Made by a program: the position numbers and the translations under genes. Of a DNA stretch of 35,075 nt, positions 7,309 to 15,085 are shown piece after piece. The stretch is taken from assembly GCF_020400605.1 (NCBI RefSeq), contig NZ_JAINRD010000043.1, forward strand, positions 1 to 35,075. The letters run 5' to 3'. This stretch comes from Streptomyces aculeolatus (GTDB taxonomy: Bacteria > Actinomycetota > Actinomycetes > Streptomycetales > Streptomycetaceae). Below the pieces are notes generated by a model. That model ran no database searches, was not told where the DNA came from, and was given only the letters and a program-made list of their open reading frames with translations. Each line of letters starts with the position of its first letter. Position 1 is the first letter of the stretch.

Positions 7309-8916
7309 TCAGCCGGCGCCGCTCCCGCCGGCCGCACCGCTTCCCCCGGCGCCGGTCCCGGTAACCGCGCCGGTCCCGGTGACCGCGGAGGCGCCGATCA
7401 CGTCGCCGTCCGCGTCCAGCGCCTCCGCCTGGACGTACGCCGCGTCCCCCGCCTCCGCGGGCAGGTCGACGTCCGTGTCGAGGCCGTCCCACCGCTCGCG
7501 GGCGACGGGCCGCAGCTCGTCCGGCGCGTCCCCGGCCAGCACCCGCCAGCCGGCGACCTCCGTGGCGCCGTTCCACACCGCGTGCGCGTCGCCGGACGCG
7601 CCGTCGATCCGTACCTCCGGGGCGGTCGCGGGCTCGCCCGCCCACTCCTGGCGGTAGGCGCGGTACGAGCTGTACTCCTCCGGGAAGACGGCGTCGAACA
7701 CCAGCCGCCCGTCCGCGTCGAACTCCGAGACCCGGCCCGCGGAGCCCCAGCCGACCAGGGTGTTGCCGCCCGGCAGGGCCTGGCTGCCGCCGGTGACGGC
7801 GGTGGAGACGCGGTCGGGGTGGACGAGCTGGCGGGTCAGCTCCGCGGTGCCGCGCCGCGGGTCGACGCGCAGCCACGCCACCCGGGACTCGTAGCCCTCG
7901 GAGTGCATGTTCTGGTTGTCGAACATGCGGTACGTGCCGTCGCCGACCGCCACCACGTCGTGCTGGGCGATGGTGCGCGCCCCCGCGCCGAGCCGGAAGT
8001 CGCTCTTCTTGCCGCCGAGCCGCCAGACGATCCCGCCGGTCCGCCGGTCGACCTTGTAGACGGTGCTGGTGCCGTGGGCGGAGACGAGGAGGTCGCCGTC
8101 GGTGTCGAGGGAGACGGAGTTCGCGTGCAGGTAGTCGAAGGGGCGGGTGCCGGCGCGGCCCGAGGGCCGCTCGTCGGACTCCGTCAGCGGTACGTGGTCG
8201 AGGCTGCGCCACTCCAGCAGCGGCTCGCCGGTGGCGACGTCCAGCTCCCACACGACGCTCTCGATGACGTCGCCGTCCTCGGGGCCGCCGACGGGGGTGA
8301 GGTCGTAGGGCCGCTGCTGGTAGCTGACGACCAGGGCGGTGCCCTCGGGGGTGAGCCGGAACTCGTGCAGGTCGATGGTCTGCCCGGGGTCCGGGGAGCG
8401 GACGGTGGCGATGATCTCGTAGTTCTCGTCGGCGATGTAGCCGACCCCCTCGCCGAGCCCCGCGGTGTCGCTCTCGCCCTGCCACCAGGTCAGAACCTTC
8501 TCGCCGCGGTACTCCTGCACGCGGAAGTCGGCGACGTACTCGTCCTTCGGGATGCGGTGGTACCAGACGGGCCGGCCGCGGTCGTCGACGATCTGCGGCC
8601 CGCGGCCCGCCTCGGGCGGCGGTTCCTCGCCGGGCGGCCCTGCGCGGCCGGGGTTCTTCTGCGGTCCGACGAAGAGCAGGCCGTCGCCCATGCCGGGCTG
8701 CCGCTCCAGCACGTCGAGGGGCGGGGGCGGCGGGTCGGGCGGCTGCTCCGCGGCGGGGGCGGCGGACGGTACGGCGGCAGGAGCGGTGGCAGGCGCGGTG
8801 GCCGGGTGGGCGACCGCCGCGGGCGGGAGCGCCGCGACGAGCCCGCCGAGGACGATCGCGGTGCACGTACGCGACAACTGACGGGGTACATGACGGGGCG
8901 CGTGGGGCGTGGGCAT
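7309..8916 (-). CDS. Secreted arylsulfotransferase-family (ASST-like) protein
   Basis: A 535-aa exported protein. A signal peptide (residues 1-36, hydrophobic TAIVLGGLVAAL, cut near AVA) is followed by an Ala/Pro-rich linker. A repeat-rich beta-propeller-like domain of the arylsulfotransferase family follows, with blocks VWYHRIPKDEYVADF, DLHEFRLTPEGTALV, DYLHANSVSLDTDGDLLVSA, VWRLGGKKSDF, QHDVVAVGDGT and FDNQN. Family members transfer sulfate between phenols without PAPS or are non-enzymatic propellers. The His residues in LHEF, HANS and QHDV are in the family positions, but activity is inferred. The C-terminus ends in a Gly/Ala/Thr-rich tail (GTGAVTGTGAGGSG). Its stop lies 7 bp from the shared terminator. 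Confidence 0.85.
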   Translation of the reverse strand: MPTPHAPRHVPRQLSRTCTAIVLGGLVAALPPAAVAHPATAPATAPAAVPSAAPAAEQPPDPPPPPLDVLERQPGMGDGLLFVGPQKNPGRAGPPGEEPPPEAGRGPQIVDDRGRPVWYHRIPKDEYVADFRVQEYRGEKVLTWWQGESDTAGLGEGVGYIADENYEIIATVRSPDPGQTIDLHEFRLTPEGTALVVSYQQRPYDLTPVGGPEDGDVIESVVWELDVATGEPLLEWRSLDHVPLTESDERPSGRAGTRPFDYLHANSVSLDTDGDLLVSAHGTSTVYKVDRRTGGIVWRLGGKKSDFRLGAGARTIAQHDVVAVGDGTYRMFDNQNMHSEGYESRVAWLRVDPRRGTAELTRQLVHPDRVSTAVTGGSQALPGGNTLVGWGSAGRVSEFDADGRLVFDAVFPEEYSSYRAYRQEWAGEPATAPEVRIDGASGDAHAVWNGATEVAGWRVLAGDAPDELRPVARERWDGLDTDVDLPAEAGDAAYVQAEALDADGDVIGASAVTGTGAVTGTGAGGSGAAGGSGAG

Positions 8917-9085
8917 GTCTCTCCCGGAGGTGGGGGGACTCCACGTCTACCAACCGCCCGGTGACACAGCGGTCACTCCTGGGGCGCGAGGGGGCGGGCC
9001 GGAGAGCGAGCCGGAAGCGCGGGTCGGGGCGGATCCGGACGCGGTGGCCGCGCCCGCGACGCCCGTCCGAATTAGGCTGATATGC

Positions 9086-10768
9086 GTGCCCCAACGCATC
9101 CTGCACGCCGTTGACGCCGAGGACGCCCCGCTCCGCGCCGCCCTGCGCCGGCTGCGCGCCGCAGAGGACGTACCCGCCGCGTTCCCGCCCGAGGTGCTCG
9201 CCGAGGCCGACCGCGCCGCGAAGGCCCCCCGGCTGCCGGAACGGGACGCGACCGACATCCCGTTCTACACCGTCGACCCGCCCGGCTCCCGCGATCTGGA
9301 CCAGGCCCTGCACGTCGCGCGCCGGGGCGGCGGCGGGTTCCGTATCCACTACGCCATCGCCGATGTCGCCGCGTTCGTCACCCCGGGCGAAGCCCTCGAC
9401 GCCGAGGCCCGCCGCCGCGTGACGACGCTCTACTTCCCCGACACGCGCGTACTCCTGCACCCCGAACAGCTCTCCGAGGGCGCCGCGAGCCTGCTGCCCG
9501 ACCAGCCGGTCCCCGCGCTGCTGTGGGAGATCGACCTGGACTCCAGCGGCCAGATCGCCGAGGCGAGGGTCGCCCGCGCGCTGGTACGCAGCCGGGCGCG
9601 GCTCGACTACGGCGGCGTGCAGCAGACCATCGACGAGGGCACGGCGGAGGAGCCGGTGGCGCTGCTGCGCGACGTGGGGCTGCTGCGCGAGGAGCTGGAG
9701 CGCGAGCGCGGCGGGATCTCGCTCGGCGTACCGGAGCAGGAGGTGGTGCAGCGGGCCGGCGGCTACTCGCTGGAGTACAGCGCCCCGCTGCCCGCCCACG
9801 GCTGGAACGCGCAGGTGTCCCTGCTCACCGGCATGGCCGCCGCGGAGCTGATGCTCGCCTCCGGCACCGGCATCCTGCGGACGCTGCCGCCCGCGCGGCG
9901 CCCCGCGCTGACGTATCTGCACCGGGTGGCCCGCGCGCTGGACGTCGACTGGCCGGAGGGCCTGGACTACCCCGAGCTGATCCGCTCCCTCAACCCGCAG
10001 ATGGCCAACCACGCGGCGTTCCTCCAGGAGTGCACCGCGCTGCTGCGCGGCGCCGGGTACACCGTCTTCGACGGCCGGCAGCCGGCGCGGCAGGACGCCG
10101 TGCACGCGGCGGTGGCCGGCGAGTACGCGCACTGCACGGCGCCGCTGCGGCGGCTGGCCGACCGGTACGCCGGGGAGCTGTGCGTGGCGGCGTCGGCCGG
10201 CGAGGCGGCACCGGAGTGGGTGCGCGAGGCGCTGGGCGGGCTCCCGGAGCTGATGGCCGGGGGCGCGGCGCGGGCGGCGCGGCTGGAGCGGGAGTGCGTG
10301 GACCTGGTCGAGGCGGCGCTCATGAGCGGGCGGATCGGGGAGGTCTTCGACGGGCACGTGGTGGCGGTGGACGAGCGCCGGCCGACGAGGGGGACGGTGC
10401 AGCTCTACGAACCGGCGGTCATCGGCCGCGTGGACTCGGAGGACTCGACGACGTCGTCGGCCACGGAGGGCGCGGAGGGCGCGGAGGGCGCGGAACGTCC
10501 GGCACCCGCGGACGGCGCGGCATCGGCGGACGGCGGTCCACCCGCTGACGCCGCGCCACCCGCCGACTCGGCACCACCCGCGGCACCCGCCGATGGTGCG
10601 TCTCCCGCCGACTCCGCCGAACCCGCCGAACCCGCCGAACCCGCCGAGGCCGGCGTCGGTGCCTGGCCCGCCCCCGGCGAGCCCTTGCCCCTCGGACACC
10701 GGGTGCGCGTGCGGCTGACCGCCGCCGAGCCCGGGGTGTCCCCGGTGCGCTTCGAGCCGGCGCCCTGA
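9086..10768 (+). CDS. RNB-domain (RNase II/R-type) ribonuclease
   Basis: A 560-aa 3'-5' exoribonuclease of the RNase II superfamily. The catalytic metal-binding block TVDPPGSRDLDQAL has D64, D70 and D72; the fourth Asp of E. coli RNase II is Gln here (Q73), as in my recollection of actinobacterial relatives. The block IHYAIADVAAFV and the later ADRYAGELC and SLNPQMANHA segments fit the RNB fold. A low-complexity Ala/Pro/Ser/Asp/Glu insertion of roughly 75 residues (nucleotides about 10440-10665) splits the C-terminal S1-like domain, which resumes at LGHRVRVRL. The GTG at 9086 lies 7 bp after a TAGGCT -10-like box (9073-9078), so the mRNA may be leaderless. The frame is open upstream, but that stretch is unlike the family. 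Confidence 0.88.
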   Translation: MPQRILHAVDAEDAPLRAALRRLRAAEDVPAAFPPEVLAEADRAAKAPRLPERDATDIPFYTVDPPGSRDLDQALHVARRGGGGFRIHYAIADVAAFVTPGEALDAEARRRVTTLYFPDTRVLLHPEQLSEGAASLLPDQPVPALLWEIDLDSSGQIAEARVARALVRSRARLDYGGVQQTIDEGTAEEPVALLRDVGLLREELERERGGISLGVPEQEVVQRAGGYSLEYSAPLPAHGWNAQVSLLTGMAAAELMLASGTGILRTLPPARRPALTYLHRVARALDVDWPEGLDYPELIRSLNPQMANHAAFLQECTALLRGAGYTVFDGRQPARQDAVHAAVAGEYAHCTAPLRRLADRYAGELCVAASAGEAAPEWVREALGGLPELMAGGAARAARLERECVDLVEAALMSGRIGEVFDGHVVAVDERRPTRGTVQLYEPAVIGRVDSEDSTTSSATEGAEGAEGAERPAPADGAASADGGPPADAAPPADSAPPAAPADGASPADSAEPAEPAEPAEAGVGAWPAPGEPLPLGHRVRVRLTAAEPGVSPVRFEPAP

Positions 10769-11655
10769 GCGGGCAGCGGCCCGCGCTCCCCCGCCTGCTC
10801 CCGCTCCTCCTCCCGCGCCGCGCACGCCCGGCGCAGGGCGTCGACCACCGGCTTCGGGTCGTCCGCGTAGAACCGCAGCACCCGCGCCTCCGCCCGCTTC
10901 CCCAGCGGCCGGACGAACGACACCGGCTCGGTCAGGTCCACCGTCACCGTCGTCTGCCCGCCGACCGCGAGGTCCGCCGTGCCGTCGTCCGCCAGACGCA
11001 GCAGCCCGCCCCCGTCGGGGAAGCGGCGGTCGAGCCGGGCGTTCGCGATCAGCTCGGCCGGTACGGGGATGTCCAGCAGGACCCCGTACCGTACGCGCAG
11101 CGAGCCGTCCGCGCCGACGACGTGCGGCCGGACCACGCTGGCCGCCTGGAGCGCGAGGATGAAGTAGATGCCCCAGATGTCGAGGACCAGCACCACGGCG
11201 TGCACCACGGGCCACGGGATGACGAGCGCGAGCGCCACCGTCTCGATGACGGAGACGAAGAAGAAGCCGTAGAACGTGAACGCCTGCCCGGAGGCGTACG
11301 CGGCGGCGGTGTCGCCGGGGCCGACGCCGTGCTTCGGGCGGCGGGCGAGCCAGCGCAGGGTGGCGGTGAAGAGCTTCACCTCGTGCACGGTCAGCTTGCG
11401 CACGGCGGCCGGGACGCTGTCCCGTACCGCTTCGAGACCCGCCGCGCGGGGCGCGAGGCCGGCGCCGCGGTGCCGGCGGTAGTCGGCGGCCAGCAGCGTG
11501 ACCAGGGCCGCGGTGACCAGCAGCACGGCGATCTCGACGGCGAGCATGACGGGTTCCGGGATGCCGGCGCCGGAGGCGAGGCAGAGCACGAGCACCAGCT
11601 CGCCGGGTACGAGCGAGGCCAGGGCCCAGCGGACCGTACGGCGCAGCGCGTTCAC
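10405..11655 (-). CDS. MerR-coupled integral membrane protein
   Basis: A membrane protein I cannot assign to a named family. From the GTG at 11655 it has a hydrophobic pair at residues 10-60 (ALASLVPGELVLVLCLA, then VMLAVEIAVLLVTAALVTLL). After a basic soluble linker there is a second hydrophobic cluster (FTFYGFFFVSVIETVALALVI, VVLVLDIWGIYFILAL), then a soluble beta-rich domain ending near CAAREEE. The GTG overlaps the MerR stop (GTGA), so the two are coupled. The frame does not stop until 10405, which would make 416 aa. The last 120 residues are Ala/Gly/Ser-rich and lie antisense to the ribonuclease 3' end. The true functional end may be near 10770. Confidence 0.75.
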   Translation of the reverse strand: MNALRRTVRWALASLVPGELVLVLCLASGAGIPEPVMLAVEIAVLLVTAALVTLLAADYRRHRGAGLAPRAAGLEAVRDSVPAAVRKLTVHEVKLFTATLRWLARRPKHGVGPGDTAAAYASGQAFTFYGFFFVSVIETVALALVIPWPVVHAVVLVLDIWGIYFILALQAASVVRPHVVGADGSLRVRYGVLLDIPVPAELIANARLDRRFPDGGGLLRLADDGTADLAVGGQTTVTVDLTEPVSFVRPLGKRAEARVLRFYADDPKPVVDALRRACAAREEEREQAGERGPLPAQGAGSKRTGDTPGSAAVSRTRTRCPRGKGSPGAGQAPTPASAGSAGSAGSAESAGDAPSAGAAGGAESAGGAASAGGPPSADAAPSAGAGRSAPSAPSAPSVADDVVESSESTRPMTAGS

Positions 11656-12611
11656 GACGCACTCTCCCCGCGCCGCCGGTCCGCGCGCCCGGCCCCGCCC
11701 GCCTCGCCGGCCCCGCCCGTCCGCTCTCCGAGCAGGGCCATCGCCCGGCGCATGACCTCGGCCTGCGCCGGGGGGAAGTCCGCGAAGAACATCTCCGCGA
11801 AGGCTTCCCCGCTCTCGTCGCCGCCCCCGGCGGCGGTCCCGGTCCCGGTCCCGGTCCCGGTCCCGGTCCCGGCCCCGGTGCCGTCGCCGGCGCCGCCCCC
11901 GGTCCCGTCGCCGGCCACGGCGGGGACCGGGTCCGGCCCGTCGGTGACCAGCGCCCGCGCCTCCTCCGGCATGGCGGCGACCACGTCCCGCGCCAGCTCC
12001 TCGACGCGCGGGTCGTCCGGCTCGGCACCGGCCAGCTCGTCGAGCCGGGCGTAGATGCCGTACGCGCGCGTCATCGCCTCCGGGTCGGAGCTGAGCGCGT
12101 GCAGCAGCCCCGCGAGCCAGCCGCGGTGCGCCTCGTCCGCGGTGGTGTCGAGCAGCGCGAGCAGCTCCCGCTCCTTCACCGCGCTCGCCGGCTCCGGGAC
12201 GCCGAGCCGGGCGGAGGCGCGGGACATGTCGGCGAACACCGCCGCCAGCTCCGGCGACACCGGCCCCTCGGCGGTCAGCCCGCCGCCCTCCGCGTGCCGC
12301 AGCAGCTCGGCGAGGCGGGCGCGGCGCTGCCGGATGGCGTCCTCCTGCCGGGCGAGGTCGGCGTCCAGCTCGGCGAGGATCTCGTGCAGCTCCTTGCCGG
12401 CGTCGTCGGCGAGCGCGTCGCGCACCTCGTCGAGGCTGAGCCCCAGCTCGGTCAGGCGGCGGACGCGGGCCAGCTCGACGGCGTCGCGCAGGGTGTAGAC
12501 GCGGTAGCCGTTGGCGCGGCGGGCGGGCTCGGGCAGGAGCCCGATGCGGTGGTAATGCCGCACGGTACGGGTGGTGACCCCGGCGAGCGCGGCGAGCTCT
12601 CCGATTCGCAT
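11652..12611 (-). CDS. MerR-family transcriptional regulator
   Basis: A 319-aa regulator. Residues 1-70 form the MerR winged helix (MRIGELAALAGVTTRTVRHYH, GYRVYTLRDAVELARVRRLTELG), followed by the dimerisation helix (residues 75-115). The rest is helical and unlike the short effector domains of metal-sensing MerR proteins; no cysteine metal site is visible. A Gly-Thr repeat near residues 247-260 comes from a hexanucleotide tract in the gene. It is coupled to the downstream membrane protein, which it may control or act with. The signal it senses is unknown. Its start lies about 60 bp from the end of the decarboxylase gene, in the same orientation. Confidence 0.88.
   Translation of the reverse strand: MRIGELAALAGVTTRTVRHYHRIGLLPEPARRANGYRVYTLRDAVELARVRRLTELGLSLDEVRDALADDAGKELHEILAELDADLARQEDAIRQRRARLAELLRHAEGGGLTAEGPVSPELAAVFADMSRASARLGVPEPASAVKERELLALLDTTADEAHRGWLAGLLHALSSDPEAMTRAYGIYARLDELAGAEPDDPRVEELARDVVAAMPEEARALVTDGPDPVPAVAGDGTGGGAGDGTGAGTGTGTGTGTGTAAGGGDESGEAFAEMFFADFPPAQAEVMRRAMALLGERTGGAGEAGGAGRADRRRGESAS
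11835..11870. repeat. Six perfect copies of GGTCCC inside the MerR gene
   Basis: A perfect (GGTCCC)6 tract, followed by a degenerate GGCCCC unit, encodes an in-frame Gly-Thr repeat in the MerR protein. Because the unit is 6 bp, gain or loss of copies keeps the frame and changes linker length by two residues per step. Confidence 0.9.
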
Positions 12612-12671
12612 GAGCCCAGTAGAAACGTTGACGCTGCGACAAGGTCAAGCGACGGGCCGGGGCCCGGTCGT

Positions 12672-14132
12672 TCAGGCGGTGCCGGCGGCCGCCGCGTCCG
12701 CGGCGGCGCACAGGTCGTCCCACAGCGCGCGCACGTGCCGCTCCTCGGTCTCCAGCCCGCCGACGGCGACCCGCAGCAGGTAGCGGCCGTCGACCACGGT
12801 GTGCGTGACGTACGACCGGCCGCCCGCGTTGACCTGCTCCAGCGCCGCCTTCGTCGCGGCGTTGTCGGCGTCGGTGCCGCGGCCGGTGGCGACGTGCAGG
12901 CAGACCAGCGCCAGGCTGCGCGGCACCCCGAGCGCGAAGCGCGGGTCGGCCGCCGCCCACGACTCCAGCTCCGCGGCCAGCGCCACGTGCCGGCGCACGT
13001 GGTCCCGGATGCCTTCGAGGCCGAAGCGGCGCAGCACCGTCCACAGTTTCAGGGCGCGGAAGCGGCGGCCGAGCGGCAGGTGCCAGTCGCGGTAGTCGAC
13101 GACGGCGCCGGACTCGCTGGCGGCGTTGCGCAGGTACTCGGGCAGCACGGTCAGCGCGCCGGTGAGGGTGGCGGTGTCGCGGGTCCAGAAGAGGTTGCAG
13201 TCGAAGGCCGTGAGCAGCCACTTGTGCCCGTCGGTGCTGTACGAGTCGGCCAGCCCGGCGCCGTCGAAGAGCGCGCGGTGCTCGGGGCAGAACGCGGCGG
13301 CGCCGGCCCACGCGGCGTCGACGTGCAGCCAGACGCCGTACTCGGCGCAGACCGCGGCGATCTCGCGCACCGGGTCGACGGCGCCGGTGCCGGTGGTGCC
13401 GATCGTCGCGCAGACCAGCACGGGGCGGCGGCCGGCGGCCACGTCCTCGCGTACCGCGGCGGCCAGGGCGGCCGGGGACATCTCCTGGCCGCCGAGCGCG
13501 CCGGCCACGACCCGTACGGCGTCCGCGCCCAGACCGGCGGCGATCGCGGCCTTCTCCAGCGAGGAGTGCGTGTGCGCGGAGACGTACAGCACCTCACGCC
13601 CGTCCCGGCCGGCCGTCCGCCACTCACCGGCGGACGTCCGGTGCAGCGCGGCGAGCAGCGCCACCAGCGAGGACGAGGACGCGGAGTCCTGGATGACGCC
13701 GCCGCCACCGCCGGCGAAGGTGAACTCGGCGGGCAGGCCCGTGGCGTCGGCGAGCTGGTCGAGGAGGTGCTGCTCAAGCTCCGTGCAGGCCGGGGACGTC
13801 GACCAGAGCATGCCCTGGGTGCCGAGGCCGGTGGAGAGCATGTCGCCCAGCAGGGAGGCGAGGGAGGCGTTGGCGGGGAAGTACGCGAAGAAGCCGGGGT
13901 GCTGCCAGTGCGTGGACGCGGGCACCACGACGCGGTCCATGTCCGCCAGCACCTCCGTCAGCGGCTCGCCCTCCTCCGGCAGCTTCGCCGGCAGCCGCTC
14001 GCGCACCCAGCCGGGCTCGACGCCGGGGAGCACCGGCAGGTCGCCGACGCGGGCGCGGTAGTCGGCTATCCAGTCGACGTAGGCGTGGCCCAGCTCGCGG
14101 AACTCTTCCGGGGACAGATCTCGCTGCGACAT
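12672..14132 (-). CDS. PLP-dependent aromatic-L-amino-acid decarboxylase family protein
   Basis: A 486-aa cytoplasmic group II decarboxylase (DOPA/tryptophan/tyrosine decarboxylase-like) that would convert an aromatic L-amino acid to its amine and CO2. Family features from N to C are HPGFFAYFPANAS (79-91), TELEQHLLDQLA, the PLP-stacking His in AHTHSS (H187), PVLVCATIGTTGTGAVDP, the Asp contacting the pyridine nitrogen in HVDAAWAG (D272), and the Schiff-base lysine in STDGHKWL (K304). The ATG at 14132 gives the family-typical start; the upstream in-frame extension overlaps the divergent promoter. It is divergent from an AraC gene 59 bp away, so that regulator is the likely controller. Substrate specificity is not readable. 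Confidence 0.92.
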   Translation of the reverse strand: MSQRDLSPEEFRELGHAYVDWIADYRARVGDLPVLPGVEPGWVRERLPAKLPEEGEPLTEVLADMDRVVVPASTHWQHPGFFAYFPANASLASLLGDMLSTGLGTQGMLWSTSPACTELEQHLLDQLADATGLPAEFTFAGGGGGVIQDSASSSSLVALLAALHRTSAGEWRTAGRDGREVLYVSAHTHSSLEKAAIAAGLGADAVRVVAGALGGQEMSPAALAAAVREDVAAGRRPVLVCATIGTTGTGAVDPVREIAAVCAEYGVWLHVDAAWAGAAAFCPEHRALFDGAGLADSYSTDGHKWLLTAFDCNLFWTRDTATLTGALTVLPEYLRNAASESGAVVDYRDWHLPLGRRFRALKLWTVLRRFGLEGIRDHVRRHVALAAELESWAAADPRFALGVPRSLALVCLHVATGRGTDADNAATKAALEQVNAGGRSYVTHTVVDGRYLLRVAVGGLETEERHVRALWDDLCAAADAAAAGTA

Positions 14133-14191
14133 CCGCGCATCGTAGGCAGCCGCGGAATCCCGCTGGCAAGGGCCGTACGGCATCGAGCACA

Positions 14192-15031
14192 ATGCGACGC
14201 ATGAGCGGCAAGGGGGGCGCCAGGGGTCCGGAGGAGTACGCCCGCTGGACGCGGGCGCCGCTCGGCGCGGACCAGTCCCTGTACCTGATGACGGCGTGCT
14301 TCACCGCCCACCGCTACGCGCCGCACGCGCACCACGAGTTCGCCGTCGGCGTGTGCACGCACGGCGCCGAGGTCATCGACTACCGCGGCGACCGGGTCCG
14401 GGCCAAGCCGGGCAGCATCGTCGTCCTCGCCCCCGGCGAGGCCCACACCGGCGGCCCGCTGGGCGACGAGGGGTACGGGTACCGCGCGTTCTACCCGTCC
14501 ATGGCGCTGCTCACCGACGGCGCCTGCACCGACGCCCACTTCGCCGACCCCGTCATCGACGACCCGGCCCTGGCCGCCGCGCTGCGCGCCGCCCACGCGG
14601 CGGTGGACCGGGGCGCGGAGCCGCTGGAGACGGAGTCGCGGCTGCCGTGGCTGCTCGCCGCACTGGCCCGCCGGCACGGCCGCGCCCGCCCGGCCGCCAC
14701 GGCGGCGCTGGGCAGCGGCGTCGCCCGTGCGGTACGGGACCGGCTGGCGGACGAGCTGACGGACCCGCCGTCGCTGGCGGCGATCGGCTGCGACCTGGGG
14801 CTGTCGCGGTACCAGGTGCTGCGGGCGTTCCGGGACACCATGGGCATGCCCCCGTACGCCTGGCTGGCGCAGCACCGGGTGACGCTGGCGCGCGGGCTGC
14901 TGGAGGCGGGGCACCGGCCGGCGGAGGTGGCGGGGCTCGTGGGGTTCGCGGACCAGGCGCACCTGACGCGGTGGTTCCGGCGGGTGCTGGGCGCGACGCC
15001 GGCGGCGTACCGCCGCAGCGTCCGCCCCTGA
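14192..15031 (+). CDS. AraC-family transcriptional regulator
   Basis: A 279-aa regulator with an N-terminal cupin-like ligand domain (HAHHEFAVGVCTHGAEVIDYRG, then KPGSIVVLAPGEAHTG). The C-terminal double helix-turn-helix of the AraC family spans residues 185-275 (SLAAIGCDLGLSRYQVLRAFRDTMGMPPYAWLAQHRV, then VAGLVGFADQAHLTRWFRRVLGATPAAYR). It is divergent from the aromatic decarboxylase gene and followed 54 bp later by a DMT exporter in the same orientation. A regulator-plus-exporter unit acting on an amine or aromatic compound is a reasonable inference. An alternative start is the ATG at 14201. Confidence 0.92.
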   Translation: MRRMSGKGGARGPEEYARWTRAPLGADQSLYLMTACFTAHRYAPHAHHEFAVGVCTHGAEVIDYRGDRVRAKPGSIVVLAPGEAHTGGPLGDEGYGYRAFYPSMALLTDGACTDAHFADPVIDDPALAAALRAAHAAVDRGAEPLETESRLPWLLAALARRHGRARPAATAALGSGVARAVRDRLADELTDPPSLAAIGCDLGLSRYQVLRAFRDTMGMPPYAWLAQHRVTLARGLLEAGHRPAEVAGLVGFADQAHLTRWFRRVLGATPAAYRRSVRP

Positions 15032-15085
15032 GGGCGCGCAACGGCATTCAAGACAACGGGCCGCCGGGGCGCGGACGCTTGCGGC

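Noticed and set aside
7309..7400. GGTCCCGGT-type repeats in the 3' end of the arylsulfotransferase gene considered as regulatory repeats.
   Set aside because: They encode the Gly/Thr-rich C-terminal tail and match general slippage-prone GC-rich sequence seen elsewhere in the window.
6674..12028. Very long minus-strand open frame of about 1780 codons.
   Set aside because: It is a high-GC shadow frame across at least five real genes in other frames; the translation is Arg/Ala/Gly/Pro-rich without domains.
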